A program made the translations under genes and the position numbers. 64,000 bases of DNA from Butyrivibrio sp. XPD2002 (GTDB lineage: Bacteria; Bacillota; Clostridia; Lachnospirales; Lachnospiraceae), in assembly GCF_000423945.1 (NCBI RefSeq), contig NZ_AUIY01000013.1, forward strand, positions 104,109-168,108, given 5' to 3'. A model generated the notes under the pieces. That model was given only the letters and a program-made list of their open reading frames with translations. It had not been told where the DNA came from and did no database searches. Below, piece by piece: positions 35,781 to 44,117 of the stretch. The first letter of the stretch is position 1; each line of letters starts with the position of its first letter.

Positions 35781-35846
35781 TTACAAAAACGGACATCCGA
35801 CAGCATTTAATCATATATACACTATGGTTTACAGAGGTGGATGATT

Positions 35847-36875
35847 ATGAGCCACGAATACAGAGATCAACTTGATATAAAGAACAATGAGAAAATAAAT
35901 GAGCTTTTAAATGAAATGCCGGAATTTGTCGAGTATTTCTATGACCACATGGTAGCCAAGGGGCGTTCAACAAACACAATCCTTGGATATATGTATGAAA
36001 TAAATGTTTTTCTTAGATTTGTGCAGGTAATTGCCAAAAAAGATTCGGTAAAACACCTTGAAGTGACTGATCTTGAAAAACTGCGCCAGAACAATATCGA
36101 ATCCTACATGGCAAAGTCTGAAAACGGCAAGGAACTTTCAAATAATGCGAAATGCAGGAAGCTCTCAGTACTCCGGACGTTGTATACATATTATATTGGC
36201 AATGAAATGATCACTAAAAATCCGACAGCTCTGACAGAAGGCCCAAAAATTAAAGCACATGATGTAATAAAGCTTTCAGATTCTCAGGTATCGGTGCTTT
36301 TAAACGCTATCAAAAGTCAGGATAAAATGTCTGAGCATGCAGTTAAATACAATGAGCGCATGGTTTCAAGAGATCTTGCGATAATGATGACTTTGCTTGG
36401 AACCGGTATGCGTATTTCCGAACTTGTCGGGCTTAACATTTCCGATATCGACAAAACTGATAAAACAAAAATATATCTGCGTATTGTAAGAAAAGGTGGC
36501 GATGAAGACAAAGTACGCGTTATTACTCCAGTTTATGATGCAATAACCGACTATTTGATAAAATCAAGACCTCAGTTGGTGGGCTCTTCAAGGGAAAATG
36601 CTCTTTTCATCTCAACCAGAGGAACCCGTATGTCCGTAAATGCCATACAGAAAATGCTTGAAAAATACTGCGAAAAAGCAGGACTTCCTGATAATATATC
36701 ACCTCATAAGATGCGTGCAACCTTCGCCACAAAAGTATACTCAAAAACCAAGGACATCTATGCAATAAAGGATGCTCTTCATCACAGTACTATCGATACT
36801 TCCAAGCACTACATATCAGATAAGGAAGTAAGGATTGATGAAGCTGCAGAAGCGGCAGGATCATTATTTGAATAA
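35847..36875 (+). CDS. Tyrosine recombinase (XerC/D-like)
   Basis: 342 residues: an N-terminal SAM-like core-binding domain (FYDHMVAKGRSTNTILGYMYEINVFLRF) and a catalytic domain with Arg in GTGMRISEL, Lys in RKGGDEDKVR, the box HKMRATFAT, His in LHHSTIDTS and the nucleophile Tyr in KHYIS. All active-site residues are present. GAGGTGG at 35834-35840 fits ATG 35847 better than the adjacent ATG 35841. It may act on the flanking repeats; alternatively it is a solitary integrase left from a mobile element. Confidence 0.9.
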   Translation: MSHEYRDQLDIKNNEKINELLNEMPEFVEYFYDHMVAKGRSTNTILGYMYEINVFLRFVQVIAKKDSVKHLEVTDLEKLRQNNIESYMAKSENGKELSNNAKCRKLSVLRTLYTYYIGNEMITKNPTALTEGPKIKAHDVIKLSDSQVSVLLNAIKSQDKMSEHAVKYNERMVSRDLAIMMTLLGTGMRISELVGLNISDIDKTDKTKIYLRIVRKGGDEDKVRVITPVYDAITDYLIKSRPQLVGSSRENALFISTRGTRMSVNAIQKMLEKYCEKAGLPDNISPHKMRATFATKVYSKTKDIYAIKDALHHSTIDTSKHYISDKEVRIDEAAEAAGSLFE

Positions 36876-36885
36876 CTCATGATAT

Positions 36886-38274
36886 TTATTCACTAATCCT
36901 ATAATGGGCAATAATATCAACGTTTTCAGCCAAAGTATCCCATTCACATACTGTATCAGCTTCCTTTGGCAGATAAATTACACTTAAAATACCATTTTCA
37001 TCGCGGTTATATGAGAGGATACCAATTTCATCAGAAAAGAATACTATATCTCCGGGCTGCCAATCTTCGTATTCTGAAAGATCTGTTGTCTTTTTGATAG
37101 CGTTTCTCGAAAAAAATACATTTAGGACATCGATATCACGAAAATCCATGTCTATGTTTGGCGTATCTACAGTATAAGCCTCCGGATGAGCGATTATGTC
37201 CTCATTTACCTGTTTACGTATATCATATCCGGCATCGCGCAGCGACATGGTTACAACATCTGCACTTGTCCCTATCCATTCAGTCGGAAATCCTCCATCA
37301 TATTGATGCAAACCGTAGGACCAGTCTTCCATAAGCATTATCTCTGCATTGTCAGCAATATCCGTCAAATCATCTATGCCATCCTCATCCTTATCTACTG
37401 AACTGGACTTTATCTCTACATAAGACTTACCCATAAGCTCCTTCAGGCTTTCTTCCAGTTCTTTCTCCTTTTCAACCTCATATTTACTCGCTACCGGAAG
37501 AAAATATAGTGAAAAATAAAGACCTAATACCAGAGGAGTTACAAGTAAGACACATATGCCTCGTTTGATAAGTAAAGACTTCTTCTGCTCTGGCTTTTTT
37601 ATCATCAGTTTTCGGAATATGTGCATAATAACTGATTCAAGTAAAAAAATAATTACGAAAACCAGGAATCCCGGCATAAAAAATCCTGTGTTATTTTTTG
37701 ATATCATTCCCAAAATAATGGCAAACCATATAAAAACCACTATTGCTACAATCATGGTTAACATGCCTTTCTTCTTTGGCTGGGGTTCATCATCAAAGAG
37801 TGTTCTTAATAGGCCTTTTTCACTCCATCCATATGATGATAGGAAAAAATTCTTTTCATACTCAAGGCTGTCTCGTATAATATCTTCGAATTTGATTCCG
37901 GATTGCTCCTTATTGTTAATTTCGTCCCAATAATAATCAATGCTCAGATTAGAATAGTTTTCATTTCTTGTCTGCATATCTTTGCATAGTAATAACGAAC
38001 CATTTAATTCCTGCATTTTTTCGTTAATCAAGTTCAGGTTGTTTTCTACAAGTCCCTGAAGATCCGACTTGCCATTCTGCAATTCGGATATATCACCAAT
38101 AGAAAATCCCATTTTCCGTAAAATGATCACTTTTTTTAGTGTCTCGATATCTTCATTAGAGTAATCTCTATATCCATTACTTTCTCTTGCAGGTTTAATC
38201 AGTCCCTTAGATTCATAAAATCTGATGTTAGCGCGATCAATTCCAAGCTGTTCCTCAACGTCTTTAATTGTCAT
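36886..38274 (-). CDS. MerR regulator fused to membrane helices and a degenerate DUF1287 domain
   Basis: 462 residues. Residues 1-70 are a MerR DNA-binding domain (TIKDVEEQLGIDRANIRFYESKGLIKP), 70-115 a dimerisation helix, then membrane helices near 170-190, 197-215 and 232-252. The extracellular C-terminus begins with a DKDEDGIDD acidic loop and a domain like DUF1287: WIGTSADVVTMSLRDAGYDI, NIDMDFRDIDVLNVFFSRN, WQPGDIVFF. The family Cys before the first Asp is Ser and the later His is Glu, so peptidase-like activity is unlikely; a sensor role is inferred. Confidence 0.82.
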   Translation of the reverse strand: MTIKDVEEQLGIDRANIRFYESKGLIKPARESNGYRDYSNEDIETLKKVIILRKMGFSIGDISELQNGKSDLQGLVENNLNLINEKMQELNGSLLLCKDMQTRNENYSNLSIDYYWDEINNKEQSGIKFEDIIRDSLEYEKNFFLSSYGWSEKGLLRTLFDDEPQPKKKGMLTMIVAIVVFIWFAIILGMISKNNTGFFMPGFLVFVIIFLLESVIMHIFRKLMIKKPEQKKSLLIKRGICVLLVTPLVLGLYFSLYFLPVASKYEVEKEKELEESLKELMGKSYVEIKSSSVDKDEDGIDDLTDIADNAEIMLMEDWSYGLHQYDGGFPTEWIGTSADVVTMSLRDAGYDIRKQVNEDIIAHPEAYTVDTPNIDMDFRDIDVLNVFFSRNAIKKTTDLSEYEDWQPGDIVFFSDEIGILSYNRDENGILSVIYLPKEADTVCEWDTLAENVDIIAHYRISE

Positions 38275-38306
38275 GATTTAGCGCTCCTTTCTGTTTCTTT
38301 ATCGCT

Positions 38307-38338
38307 ATTATAGGGGTATAAACCTACTTTATAGTCAA
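38307..38338 (-). promoter_or_regulatory. MerR-type promoter with 20-bp spacer
   Basis: On the minus strand TTGACT (38338-38333) and TATAAT (38312-38307) are 20 bp apart, the over-long spacing typical of MerR-controlled promoters. The DNA between and around the -10 contains the dyad TAGGGGTATAAACCTA (38311-38326). It lies 33 bp before the MerR-fusion start codon, indicating autoregulation. Confidence 0.85.
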
Positions 38339-38410
38339 TATTTTTTTATCATATAGTGAATAAAATTTTTGCAGACTGGCATTTATAGAATGGGGCTATG
38401 TGAAAGAGTA

Positions 38411-38440
38411 TAAAAATCCCACAGTCGTCAGGCTGTGGGA
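38411..38440 (-). terminator. Terminator downstream of the brnA-like fragment
   Basis: Stem TCCCACAG / CTGTGGGA (38417-38424, 38433-38440); read on the minus strand it is followed by TTTTTATA. Confidence 0.85.
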
Positions 38441-38456
38441 AGTATTAAATATTGTA

Positions 38457-38705
38457 TTAATCCTTTATCAGATCAGGATCGTTCAAAGCATCTTCTATGA
38501 TCTGAGCAAGAATCTTGGTATAACCTTTACCAAGTGATTTTGCTTTTCTAACTGTATTGGGTGAAAGTCTTAATGTCACGTTCTCTTTGCGCCTGATTTC
38601 ACGCTCCTTCTGGATGCGCTCTGAAACTCTACTGAACTTTGCAAGTTCCTCTTTTGTAAGAAGCGGGTTATCCTCATCATAGGAATAAGGGGTATTCTCA
38701 TTATC
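38457..38705 (-). pseudogene. BrnA-like antitoxin, start region lost
   Basis: An 82-codon open frame encodes YDEDNPLLTKEELAKFSR and, toward the C-terminus, ENVTLRLSPNTVRKAKSLGKGYTKILAQII, the ribbon-helix-helix signature of BrnA-type antitoxins. The frame begins directly after a stop codon and has no start codon in the first 45 codons. The truncation point lies 11 bp from an inverted copy of the TGTAAAAAG element at 38718, suggesting that this insertion removed the 5' end. No BrnT toxin gene is adjacent. Confidence 0.7.
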
Positions 38706-38717
38706 TTAAAAGGATCG

Positions 38718-38791
38718 CCTTTTTACAATTTCTTGCTTTATTTTTTTTAATAAAAAAGTGTAAAAAGCCGAACGTTTGACTTTTTACACTT
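38718..38791. repeat. TGTAAAAAG inverted repeat cluster
   Basis: Perfect 12-bp arms AAGTGTAAAAAG (38756-38767) and CTTTTTACACTT (38780-38791) enclose a 12-nt spacer that starts CCGAACG, as in the array at 30431. A further inverted copy CTTTTTACAA begins at 38719. These are the only other copies of this core I found in the window. Confidence 0.75.
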
Positions 38792-38814
38792 CTATCTTTA
38801 AATATTTTACAGGT

Positions 38815-38940
38815 TTAGCTTAATCCGACAACAGAATAAACTTTTATATCACCATCAGCACTCAAGAGTACATTTTTCATCTTAAATTCCTTTAGACCAT
38901 CATTTTTAGCGGAGTTGGAGAATAGCACCTGCTGAACCAT
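38815..38940 (-). pseudogene. Gene remnant (41 codons)
   Basis: Minus-strand frame from ATG 38940 reads SNSAKNDGLKEFKMKNVLLS and ends SVVGLS. A different frame just upstream reads YNTRFAGGDGSAGAILQLR and runs into it, so the two may be one frameshifted C-terminal piece. GGGAGG lies close to the ATG, but no family is recognised. The remaining DNA of 38275-38973 is covered by the features listed here. Confidence 0.35.
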
Positions 38941-38973
38941 CGCCTCCCGCAAACCGCGTATTGTATGCCAATT

Positions 38974-39621
38974 TTACCTTACTTCTTTTACCATCATATT
39001 GATAACTATAAGCAGTATGACTACCGAAATCCATATGGTTTTTATCCCAATGATTCCGGATATTACTCCGCCAAATCCTGCTCCTATAGCAAATATCAGA
39101 ATGATTCCAAAGAAGTGAAATGATTTGTACAAAGATTGTTTGTTTTTGTCTCTAAGGTATTTAGAAAGGCTCTCTGTTCCACTTCTCAGATTTCCAATGC
39201 ACATGGTACTTGCATATCCATATCCATGTACTTTTCTAAATGTTTGCACCTGCATGGCACATGAAAATGACACAATCATATTTGCTATCATATTCATATC
39301 CATGGGGAGAAGTCCGACAATGCTAAGCGCAATCATTTCAATTATTATGATAATCTGTCTCCAGTGGATTTTTTCAGCACATTTATACTCGTTTTCAATT
39401 CTCTCTGCTATAAAAATCCCAGCAGCAAACGAAAAAAGCGGACACATATAGTGTAACCCCTGCATAAAATTACCCTGCATCAGGTTCTGACTCATTAAAA
39501 CAACATTGCCGGTCTGTGCATTGGCAAAGACTTTATCCCTCATATTATATGTATACGCATCCTGTAATCCTCCTGAAAAGGATAATAATGCACTTAATCG
39601 AAAACTCTCAGATGTCTGCAT
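38974..39621 (-). CDS. YoaK family (DUF1275) membrane protein
   Basis: 215 residues with six helices. The family signature is clear: LSFSGGLQDAYTY at the start, ANAQTGNVVLMSQ near 35, and QVQTFRKVHGYGYASTMCIGNLRSG near 125-148. The function of the family is not established; membership in the metal-regulated cluster suggests transport or envelope stress, which is inference. It follows csoR by 54 bp on the same strand. Confidence 0.88.
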   Translation of the reverse strand: MQTSESFRLSALLSFSGGLQDAYTYNMRDKVFANAQTGNVVLMSQNLMQGNFMQGLHYMCPLFSFAAGIFIAERIENEYKCAEKIHWRQIIIIIEMIALSIVGLLPMDMNMIANMIVSFSCAMQVQTFRKVHGYGYASTMCIGNLRSGTESLSKYLRDKNKQSLYKSFHFFGIILIFAIGAGFGGVISGIIGIKTIWISVVILLIVINMMVKEVR

Positions 39622-39675
39622 ATTTCTCCTACATATTTTATTATCGCGGAATAGTTACTCATGAATGTAATTCTT

Positions 39676-39960
39676 TTATTTTATGAGTTTACGGATCGTC
39701 TTCAATAATTCGTCCACGATTTCTTCATCGTCATTTTTTATGCCGTCCGTAACGCATCCTTTCAGGTGATATCCAAGAAGTTCCTGATTAAAGCCGTCTA
39801 TTGCTGAGGCTGCAGACATGGACTGTTGAAGGATGTCGTTGCAATATACGTCATCCTCGATCATTTTTTCCAGGCCACGTATCTGCCCTTCCAGACGTTT
39901 CAACCGGTTGGTCAGAGCCTTTTTCTGTGCTGCTGTTCTGACTGTCTTTTTATGTGCCAT
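39676..39960 (-). CDS. csoR: CsoR-type metal-sensing repressor
   Basis: 94 residues, all helical. The copper-sensor triad is in place: Cys40 (DVYCND), His65 and Cys69 (GYHLKGC), the Cys-x24-His-x3-Cys spacing of CsoR. RcnR sensors use a different His pattern, so Cu(I) is the likely ligand. It follows the heavy-metal chaperone gene and probably represses the promoter at 42000-42044, where a TACT-C6-T-AGTA operator is found. Confidence 0.92.
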   Translation of the reverse strand: MAHKKTVRTAAQKKALTNRLKRLEGQIRGLEKMIEDDVYCNDILQQSMSAASAIDGFNQELLGYHLKGCVTDGIKNDDEEIVDELLKTIRKLIK

Positions 39961-40013
39961 AAGTAATCTCCCTATTATTCATATGTTGACTAATAGTATC
40001 ATATCCCGGCTAT

Positions 40014-40376
40014 TTATTGTACAGAAACAACCTTATAGCCAAGATCTTCTATCTCCTTTATCAAGGTGTCATCCTCTACCTCTTTTACGTACTTCACAAC
40101 AGCTTGCTTCTTTTTGAGGTTCAGTTTTGCAGATACGCCATCAATTCTGTTGATAGCACGCTTAACACGATTGGTGCAGTTTTCACAGTGCATCCCGTCA
40201 ATCATGAACACCTTAGTTTTGATTACAGTTCCTGAAAGCTTTTTATCCGGTTCTTTTACACTGGAACTGCCTCCGCCACAGCATCCACCTTCGCCTTTAA
40301 AGTGTTTTATAGAACCTCTTAGCGCAACAAGCAGGATAACAACAAGTATAGCAATGATAATGATATTAGAAGCCAT
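40014..40376 (-). CDS. Membrane-anchored heavy-metal-associated (HMA) domain protein
   Basis: 120 residues. An N-terminal helix (about 5-20) is followed by a GGCCGGG cysteine pair and a C-terminal ferredoxin-like HMA domain with the metal site GMHCENC (Cys64, Cys67). Such FeoB-associated-Cys-like tails plus HMA domains occur in copper-handling proteins of Clostridia. It probably binds Cu(I) at the membrane and may pass it to an efflux ATPase encoded elsewhere. Confidence 0.88.
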   Translation of the reverse strand: MASNIIIIAILVVILLVALRGSIKHFKGEGGCCGGGSSSVKEPDKKLSGTVIKTKVFMIDGMHCENCTNRVKRAINRIDGVSAKLNLKKKQAVVKYVKEVEDDTLIKEIEDLGYKVVSVQ

Positions 40377-40411
40377 TTCTTCACCTCTCTATTTCTCTTT
40401 ACAACTATTGT

Positions 40412-41179
40412 TTAAGCGCATTCCAAGTAGTTAATTATCTTTTCCCTTATAAACTGCATCTTTTTAACTGTATCCGGATTATTGCTCTTAAATCCGAGCA
40501 GTCTGTATATATATCCCTGACTTTTGACCTGCCTGATACTCTCAGGGAATACAAGTCCATATACAAAAGAAATATGCCCAAGGATATAATCGATTCCGGT
40601 TTTCGAGTATGTTCTGTCTATATTTCCGGATCCCATAATGTCTTCATAAACTTCATCAGTTATGTACGAATCCGTAAAGGCTTTTTCCGGCAGATCGTAA
40701 ATCTCTGTTCGCGGTGTCTCGCAATTAACACGTATAATGTCAATCTTATCTGCATCACGCAAAATTTCACAGAACATCCGCTCCCTGTCCGTCTGACCAT
40801 CAGGAAGAATATATACATTGTGGTAACGGATGACTTTTTCCATCATTTCTCTGTCCATCTTTCTATCCGGATCAAACCTGTCTATCAGCTGTTCGTCCTT
40901 AAATAGCAGGTCTGCAGACAGTTCCGCGTGATTAACTGATATTCGATCCTGAAATGTATGATACCTTCTAAGCTGCTCAAAACGGCCTATATCATGAAGT
41001 ATTCCTGACAGCCACGCGAATTCGCAGTCCTCCTCCGGAAGCAGAAGGCTTCTGGCGATTATTTCGCATAAATCAGCTACGCGATACGTATGATCTATCT
41101 TCAGCTTTACTTTCACATCTTCCGGATTATATTGATCCGTATATTTTTTAAACTCAGTCAAAATATTATTTCTGTCCAT
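40412..41179 (-). CDS. HD domain phosphohydrolase
   Basis: 255 residues. The metal-binding HD residues are His30, His62-Asp63 (LHDIGRFEQ) and Asp in RDADKIDI near 142. HD enzymes remove phosphates from nucleotides or signalling nucleotides. Position 44 bp after deoC suggests nucleotide or deoxyribose phosphate salvage. No signal peptide. The substrate is unknown. Confidence 0.88.
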   Translation of the reverse strand: MDRNNILTEFKKYTDQYNPEDVKVKLKIDHTYRVADLCEIIARSLLLPEEDCEFAWLSGILHDIGRFEQLRRYHTFQDRISVNHAELSADLLFKDEQLIDRFDPDRKMDREMMEKVIRYHNVYILPDGQTDRERMFCEILRDADKIDIIRVNCETPRTEIYDLPEKAFTDSYITDEVYEDIMGSGNIDRTYSKTGIDYILGHISFVYGLVFPESIRQVKSQGYIYRLLGFKSNNPDTVKKMQFIREKIINYLECA

Positions 41180-41223
41180 ATGTACTGATTATTCCATTTC
41201 CAGTGTTTTATAGTTTTTCTAAA

Positions 41224-41874
41224 TCACATACTTTTAGCAATCTTTACCAGCCTGCTTGTGCCAAGTCTGTGTGCTCCAAGTTCAATAAATTTCTCAGCAT
41301 CTTCAATTGATGCAATACCGCCTGATGCCTTGATCTTGATATTTGGACCACAGTGTTTTGCAAAGAGTTCTATATCTTCAAAGGTTGCACCGCCTGTTGA
41401 GAAACCTGTTGAAGTCTTGATATAGTCTGCCTTTGACTGCGTAACAATCTCACACATCTTGATCTTCTCCTCTTCTGTAAGAAGGCAGCACTCAATGATA
41501 ACCTTCATGGTATGGTCGCCACAGGCTTCTTTGAGTTCATTGATCTCATCAAGAACAAACTTATAATTCTTAGCTTTCAGCTCCCCTATGTTTATAACAA
41601 TGTCGATCTCTGTTGCTCCGTTTGCAAGCGCATCCTTTGTCTCAAAAACCTTGGATGCAGTTGTTGTATTTCCATTCGGGAATCCGATTACTGTTGTTAT
41701 AGGCATATCAGGGCCCATATACTCACGGGCTTTCTGCACATAATATGGAGGAATGCATACGGAAGCCGTATGGTACTTCATACCATCGTCGCATATCTCT
41801 TTTATCTCATCCCATGTGCTTCCCTGAGCAAGCAGTGTGTGATCAACCATCTTTAATATTTCTTCAAGTTTCAT
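41224..41874 (-). CDS. deoC: Deoxyribose-phosphate aldolase
   Basis: 216 residues, full length for the short bacterial form. The Schiff-base lysine is in YIKTSTGF and the second lysine in KIKASGG; the phosphate-binding GGI loop follows. It splits 2-deoxyribose 5-phosphate into glyceraldehyde 3-phosphate and acetaldehyde. GGAGG 9 nt upstream selects ATG 41874 rather than the frame extension through the leader hairpin. It heads the csoR gene cluster. Confidence 0.95.
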   Translation of the reverse strand: MKLEEILKMVDHTLLAQGSTWDEIKEICDDGMKYHTASVCIPPYYVQKAREYMGPDMPITTVIGFPNGNTTTASKVFETKDALANGATEIDIVINIGELKAKNYKFVLDEINELKEACGDHTMKVIIECCLLTEEEKIKMCEIVTQSKADYIKTSTGFSTGGATFEDIELFAKHCGPNIKIKASGGIASIEDAEKFIELGAHRLGTSRLVKIAKSM

Positions 41875-41894
41875 TCGAGTATCCTCCATTCTTC

Positions 41895-41934
41895 GACCTA
41901 AGGGTGGTACCGCTTGCGGTGGATTCCTTAGGTC
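41895..41934 (+). promoter_or_regulatory. Stable hairpin containing a T-box-like sequence
   Basis: Arms GACCTAAGG (41895-41903) and CCTTAGGTC (41926-41934) enclose an inner ACCGC/GCGGT stem. On the plus strand 41901-41913 reads AGGGTGGTACCGC, 13 bases of the T-box consensus, with the terminator arm in the correct relative place. But upstream on that strand is antisense deoC, and no plus gene follows. On the minus strand it is a leader hairpin directly before the deoC ribosome site. Confidence 0.5.
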
Positions 41935-41999
41935 CATCCAAAAATTTCATAGTCTTTTTGGTTCATAATTTGACAATAAATACGGGACGACAAAATAGT

Positions 42000-42044
42000 C
42001 CCCCCTACCATTTGCAATATATACTAGGGGGGAGTATTTGTCAA
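42000..42044 (-). promoter_or_regulatory. deoC-csoR operon promoter with CsoR/RcnR-type operators
   Basis: Minus-strand TTGACA (42044-42039) and TATATT (42021-42016) are 17 bp apart. The spacer contains TACT-CCCCCC-T-AGTA (42035-42021), the TACT-C/G6-N-AGTA pattern recognised by the RcnR/CsoR family. A second, imperfect C6 site (TAGTCCCCCCTACC) begins at 41997, making an inverted pair CCCCCCTA/TAGGGGGG with 17 bp between. Confidence 0.85.
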
Positions 42045-42058
42045 CGTCTATTTTTCTT

Positions 42059-43096
42059 TTACCATATTCCCATTACATGCTGCATCAAAAGGCTGACAAC
42101 TGTTATTCCGATCCAGCAACAGCCGCCAAGCAAAATCGGCTTCCCACCTGATTTAATTAGTTTGATTATGTTACTGTTCAAGCCAATAGCAGCCATAGCC
42201 ATTATTATAAAGAACTTGCTAAGTTCCTTAAGTGGCTTAAAAACATAAGAAGGGACACCTGCTCTCAAGCAAATAGTTGTGATAATTGAAGCAATCACAA
42301 AGAAGACTATGAACATCGGAAATGCTCTTCTAAAGCTAAAGCCATTTGTCGAACTTCCATCCTTTTTTGCTTCCCTTGCCCTCAGATACGCAAGTACCAG
42401 TGTAATAGGTATGATAGCCAGTGTTCTTGTAAGCTTGACCGTAACTGCCTTATCAAGAGTCTGACTCCCCAGGTTCCACATACTATCCCAGGTTGATGCA
42501 GCTGCGGTGACGGAAGAAGTATCATTAACTGCAGTTCCCGCAAAAATACCGAAAGCCTCTCCTGTTGTGATATCAAAACCTATAAGCTTTCCCAGCGAAG
42601 GAAAAAGAAGTGCTGCCAGCACGTTAAAGAAAAATATCACAGAAATTGCCTGTGCCACTTCATCATCATCCGCATCAATGACAGGAGCCGTAGCTGCAAT
42701 TGCTGAGCCGCCGCATATTGATGAGCCAACTCCGATAAGAGTAGCTGTGTTTCCTTTGATATTCATAACCTTATGAAGAATCCATGATAGGATAAGCGAT
42801 GTTGAAATCGTGCAGATAATTATAGGAAGTGACTGTTTCCCGGTCTGAAGAACGACCGAAAGATTCATACCAAATCCAAGGAGGACAACAGCCGCCTGCA
42901 GAATTATCTTTGATGTAAACTTTATTCCATCAGCCGCCTTCCCCTTGTCATTCCAGAACAGGGCTATTATCATGCCCAGAATGATTGCAATCACCGCTCC
43001 GCCAACGACAGGGAAGCGCTTTCCCAGGAGCCATGAAGGAACTGCAATAGTGAAGCATACGATTACTCCCAAATAATTCTTTTTCAAAAAATCCAT
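42059..43096 (-). CDS. YeiH family putative sulfate exporter (UPF0324)
   Basis: 345 residues with about ten helices. Family motifs: [12 protein letters not shown] near 70, [19 protein letters not shown] near 120, [14 protein letters not shown] near 185 and the final [19 protein letters not shown]. Members are linked to export of sulfate, sulfite or related anions. The divergent LysR gene is the usual partner. A diverged copy of the last 90 bp occurs at 46647-46740. Confidence 0.9.
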   Translation of the reverse strand: MDFLKKNYLGVIVCFTIAVPSWLLGKRFPVVGGAVIAIILGMIIALFWNDKGKAADGIKFTSKIILQAAVVLLGFGMNLSVVLQTGKQSLPIIICTISTSLILSWILHKVMNIKGNTATLIGVGSSICGGSAIAATAPVIDADDDEVAQAISVIFFFNVLAALLFPSLGKLIGFDITTGEAFGIFAGTAVNDTSSVTAAASTWDSMWNLGSQTLDKAVTVKLTRTLAIIPITLVLAYLRAREAKKDGSSTNGFSFRRAFPMFIVFFVIASIITTICLRAGVPSYVFKPLKELSKFFIIMAMAAIGLNSNIIKLIKSGGKPILLGGCCWIGITVVSLLMQHVMGIW

Positions 43097-43223
43097 CTCA
43101 AGACCTCTCTCACTTTCTAATCTGTTATTTCGCAGGTCTTATTCTATTCTGTCTTTTGAAAAAGATAAAATTATATATTATTATATAACCATAAACATTT
43201 CTTATCGTTAGGGAGAACTAATT

Positions 43224-44117
43224 ATGCTGGATTTCAGAATAGATACCTTCCTATGCGTTTGCAGACACCTCAATTTCACCAAGGCGTCTAAGGAGCTGAA
43301 TATTACTCAGCCCGCTGTTTCTCAGCACATACATCATCTTGAAAATGAATACGGGACAAAGCTGTTTACTCAGGATGGAAAAAAACTTTTTCTAACTGAC
43401 AACGGAAAACTCCTGTATAAAAAAATGAATCAGATAAAAAATGATGATGAAAGTCTCAAAGAAATACTTTCAAAGAATAACCATGGCTTAAAAGACATCT
43501 CTTTTGGTGTCACCATGACCATAGGAGAATACATAATTGCTGATCCGATCAGTGATTACATAAAAAATCACCCGGATACTAATCTTAAGATTACATTTGG
43601 CAACACATCGGAGCTTCTTAAAAAACTCTCCGACGGGGTTATAGATTTTGCACTTGTAGAAGGATATTTCCCTGAAAATGATTATGAAACGCTGCTTTTT
43701 AGCAAAGAAGAGTTCGTTCCTGTCTGTTCGGCAAAGCACTCTTTCAATCAGAAGCCACGCGTGATAAAAGATCTCTTTCCCGAGCGAATTCTTATAAGAG
43801 AACCCGGTTCAGGAACGCGCAATATATTGGAAAGAGCTCTTGCCCTGAACAATTACTCCACAAGTGATTTTAGGAATTTTACCCAGGTGGAGAACATGCA
43901 TGCCATAATAAGCCTTATTGAAAAAGATTGTGGCATCACCTTTTTATATAAAGCAGCGGTTGCATCAGGACTGCAGTCCGGATATCTGAAAACAATCCCC
44001 CTTGACGACTTTAGGGTAAAACATGATTTTACCTTCATCTGGCCCAAAGATACTGTTTTCAGTGAAGAGATCCGTGCAATATGTGAGGAAATACAACCTA
44101 TAACTCATTCTGCATGA
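43224..44117 (+). CDS. LysR family transcriptional regulator
   Basis: 297 residues: N-terminal winged helix (FRIDTFLCVCRHLNFTKASKELNITQPAVSQHI) and a two-lobed effector domain (ISFGVTMTIGEYIIADPIS...). GGGAG precedes ATG 43224. It is divergent from yeiH with 127 bp between, matching the YeiE/CysL-like regulator-exporter pair. Its last 13 bp overlap the 3' end of the convergent membrane-protein gene. Confidence 0.92.
   Translation: MLDFRIDTFLCVCRHLNFTKASKELNITQPAVSQHIHHLENEYGTKLFTQDGKKLFLTDNGKLLYKKMNQIKNDDESLKEILSKNNHGLKDISFGVTMTIGEYIIADPISDYIKNHPDTNLKITFGNTSELLKKLSDGVIDFALVEGYFPENDYETLLFSKEEFVPVCSAKHSFNQKPRVIKDLFPERILIREPGSGTRNILERALALNNYSTSDFRNFTQVENMHAIISLIEKDCGITFLYKAAVASGLQSGYLKTIPLDDFRVKHDFTFIWPKDTVFSEEIRAICEEIQPITHSA

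Noticed and set aside
41895..41934. Functional T-box riboswitch on the plus strand
   Set aside because: No space for stem I (upstream is deoC antisense), no T-run after the terminator arm and no plus-strand gene downstream; reported only as a T-box-like relic.
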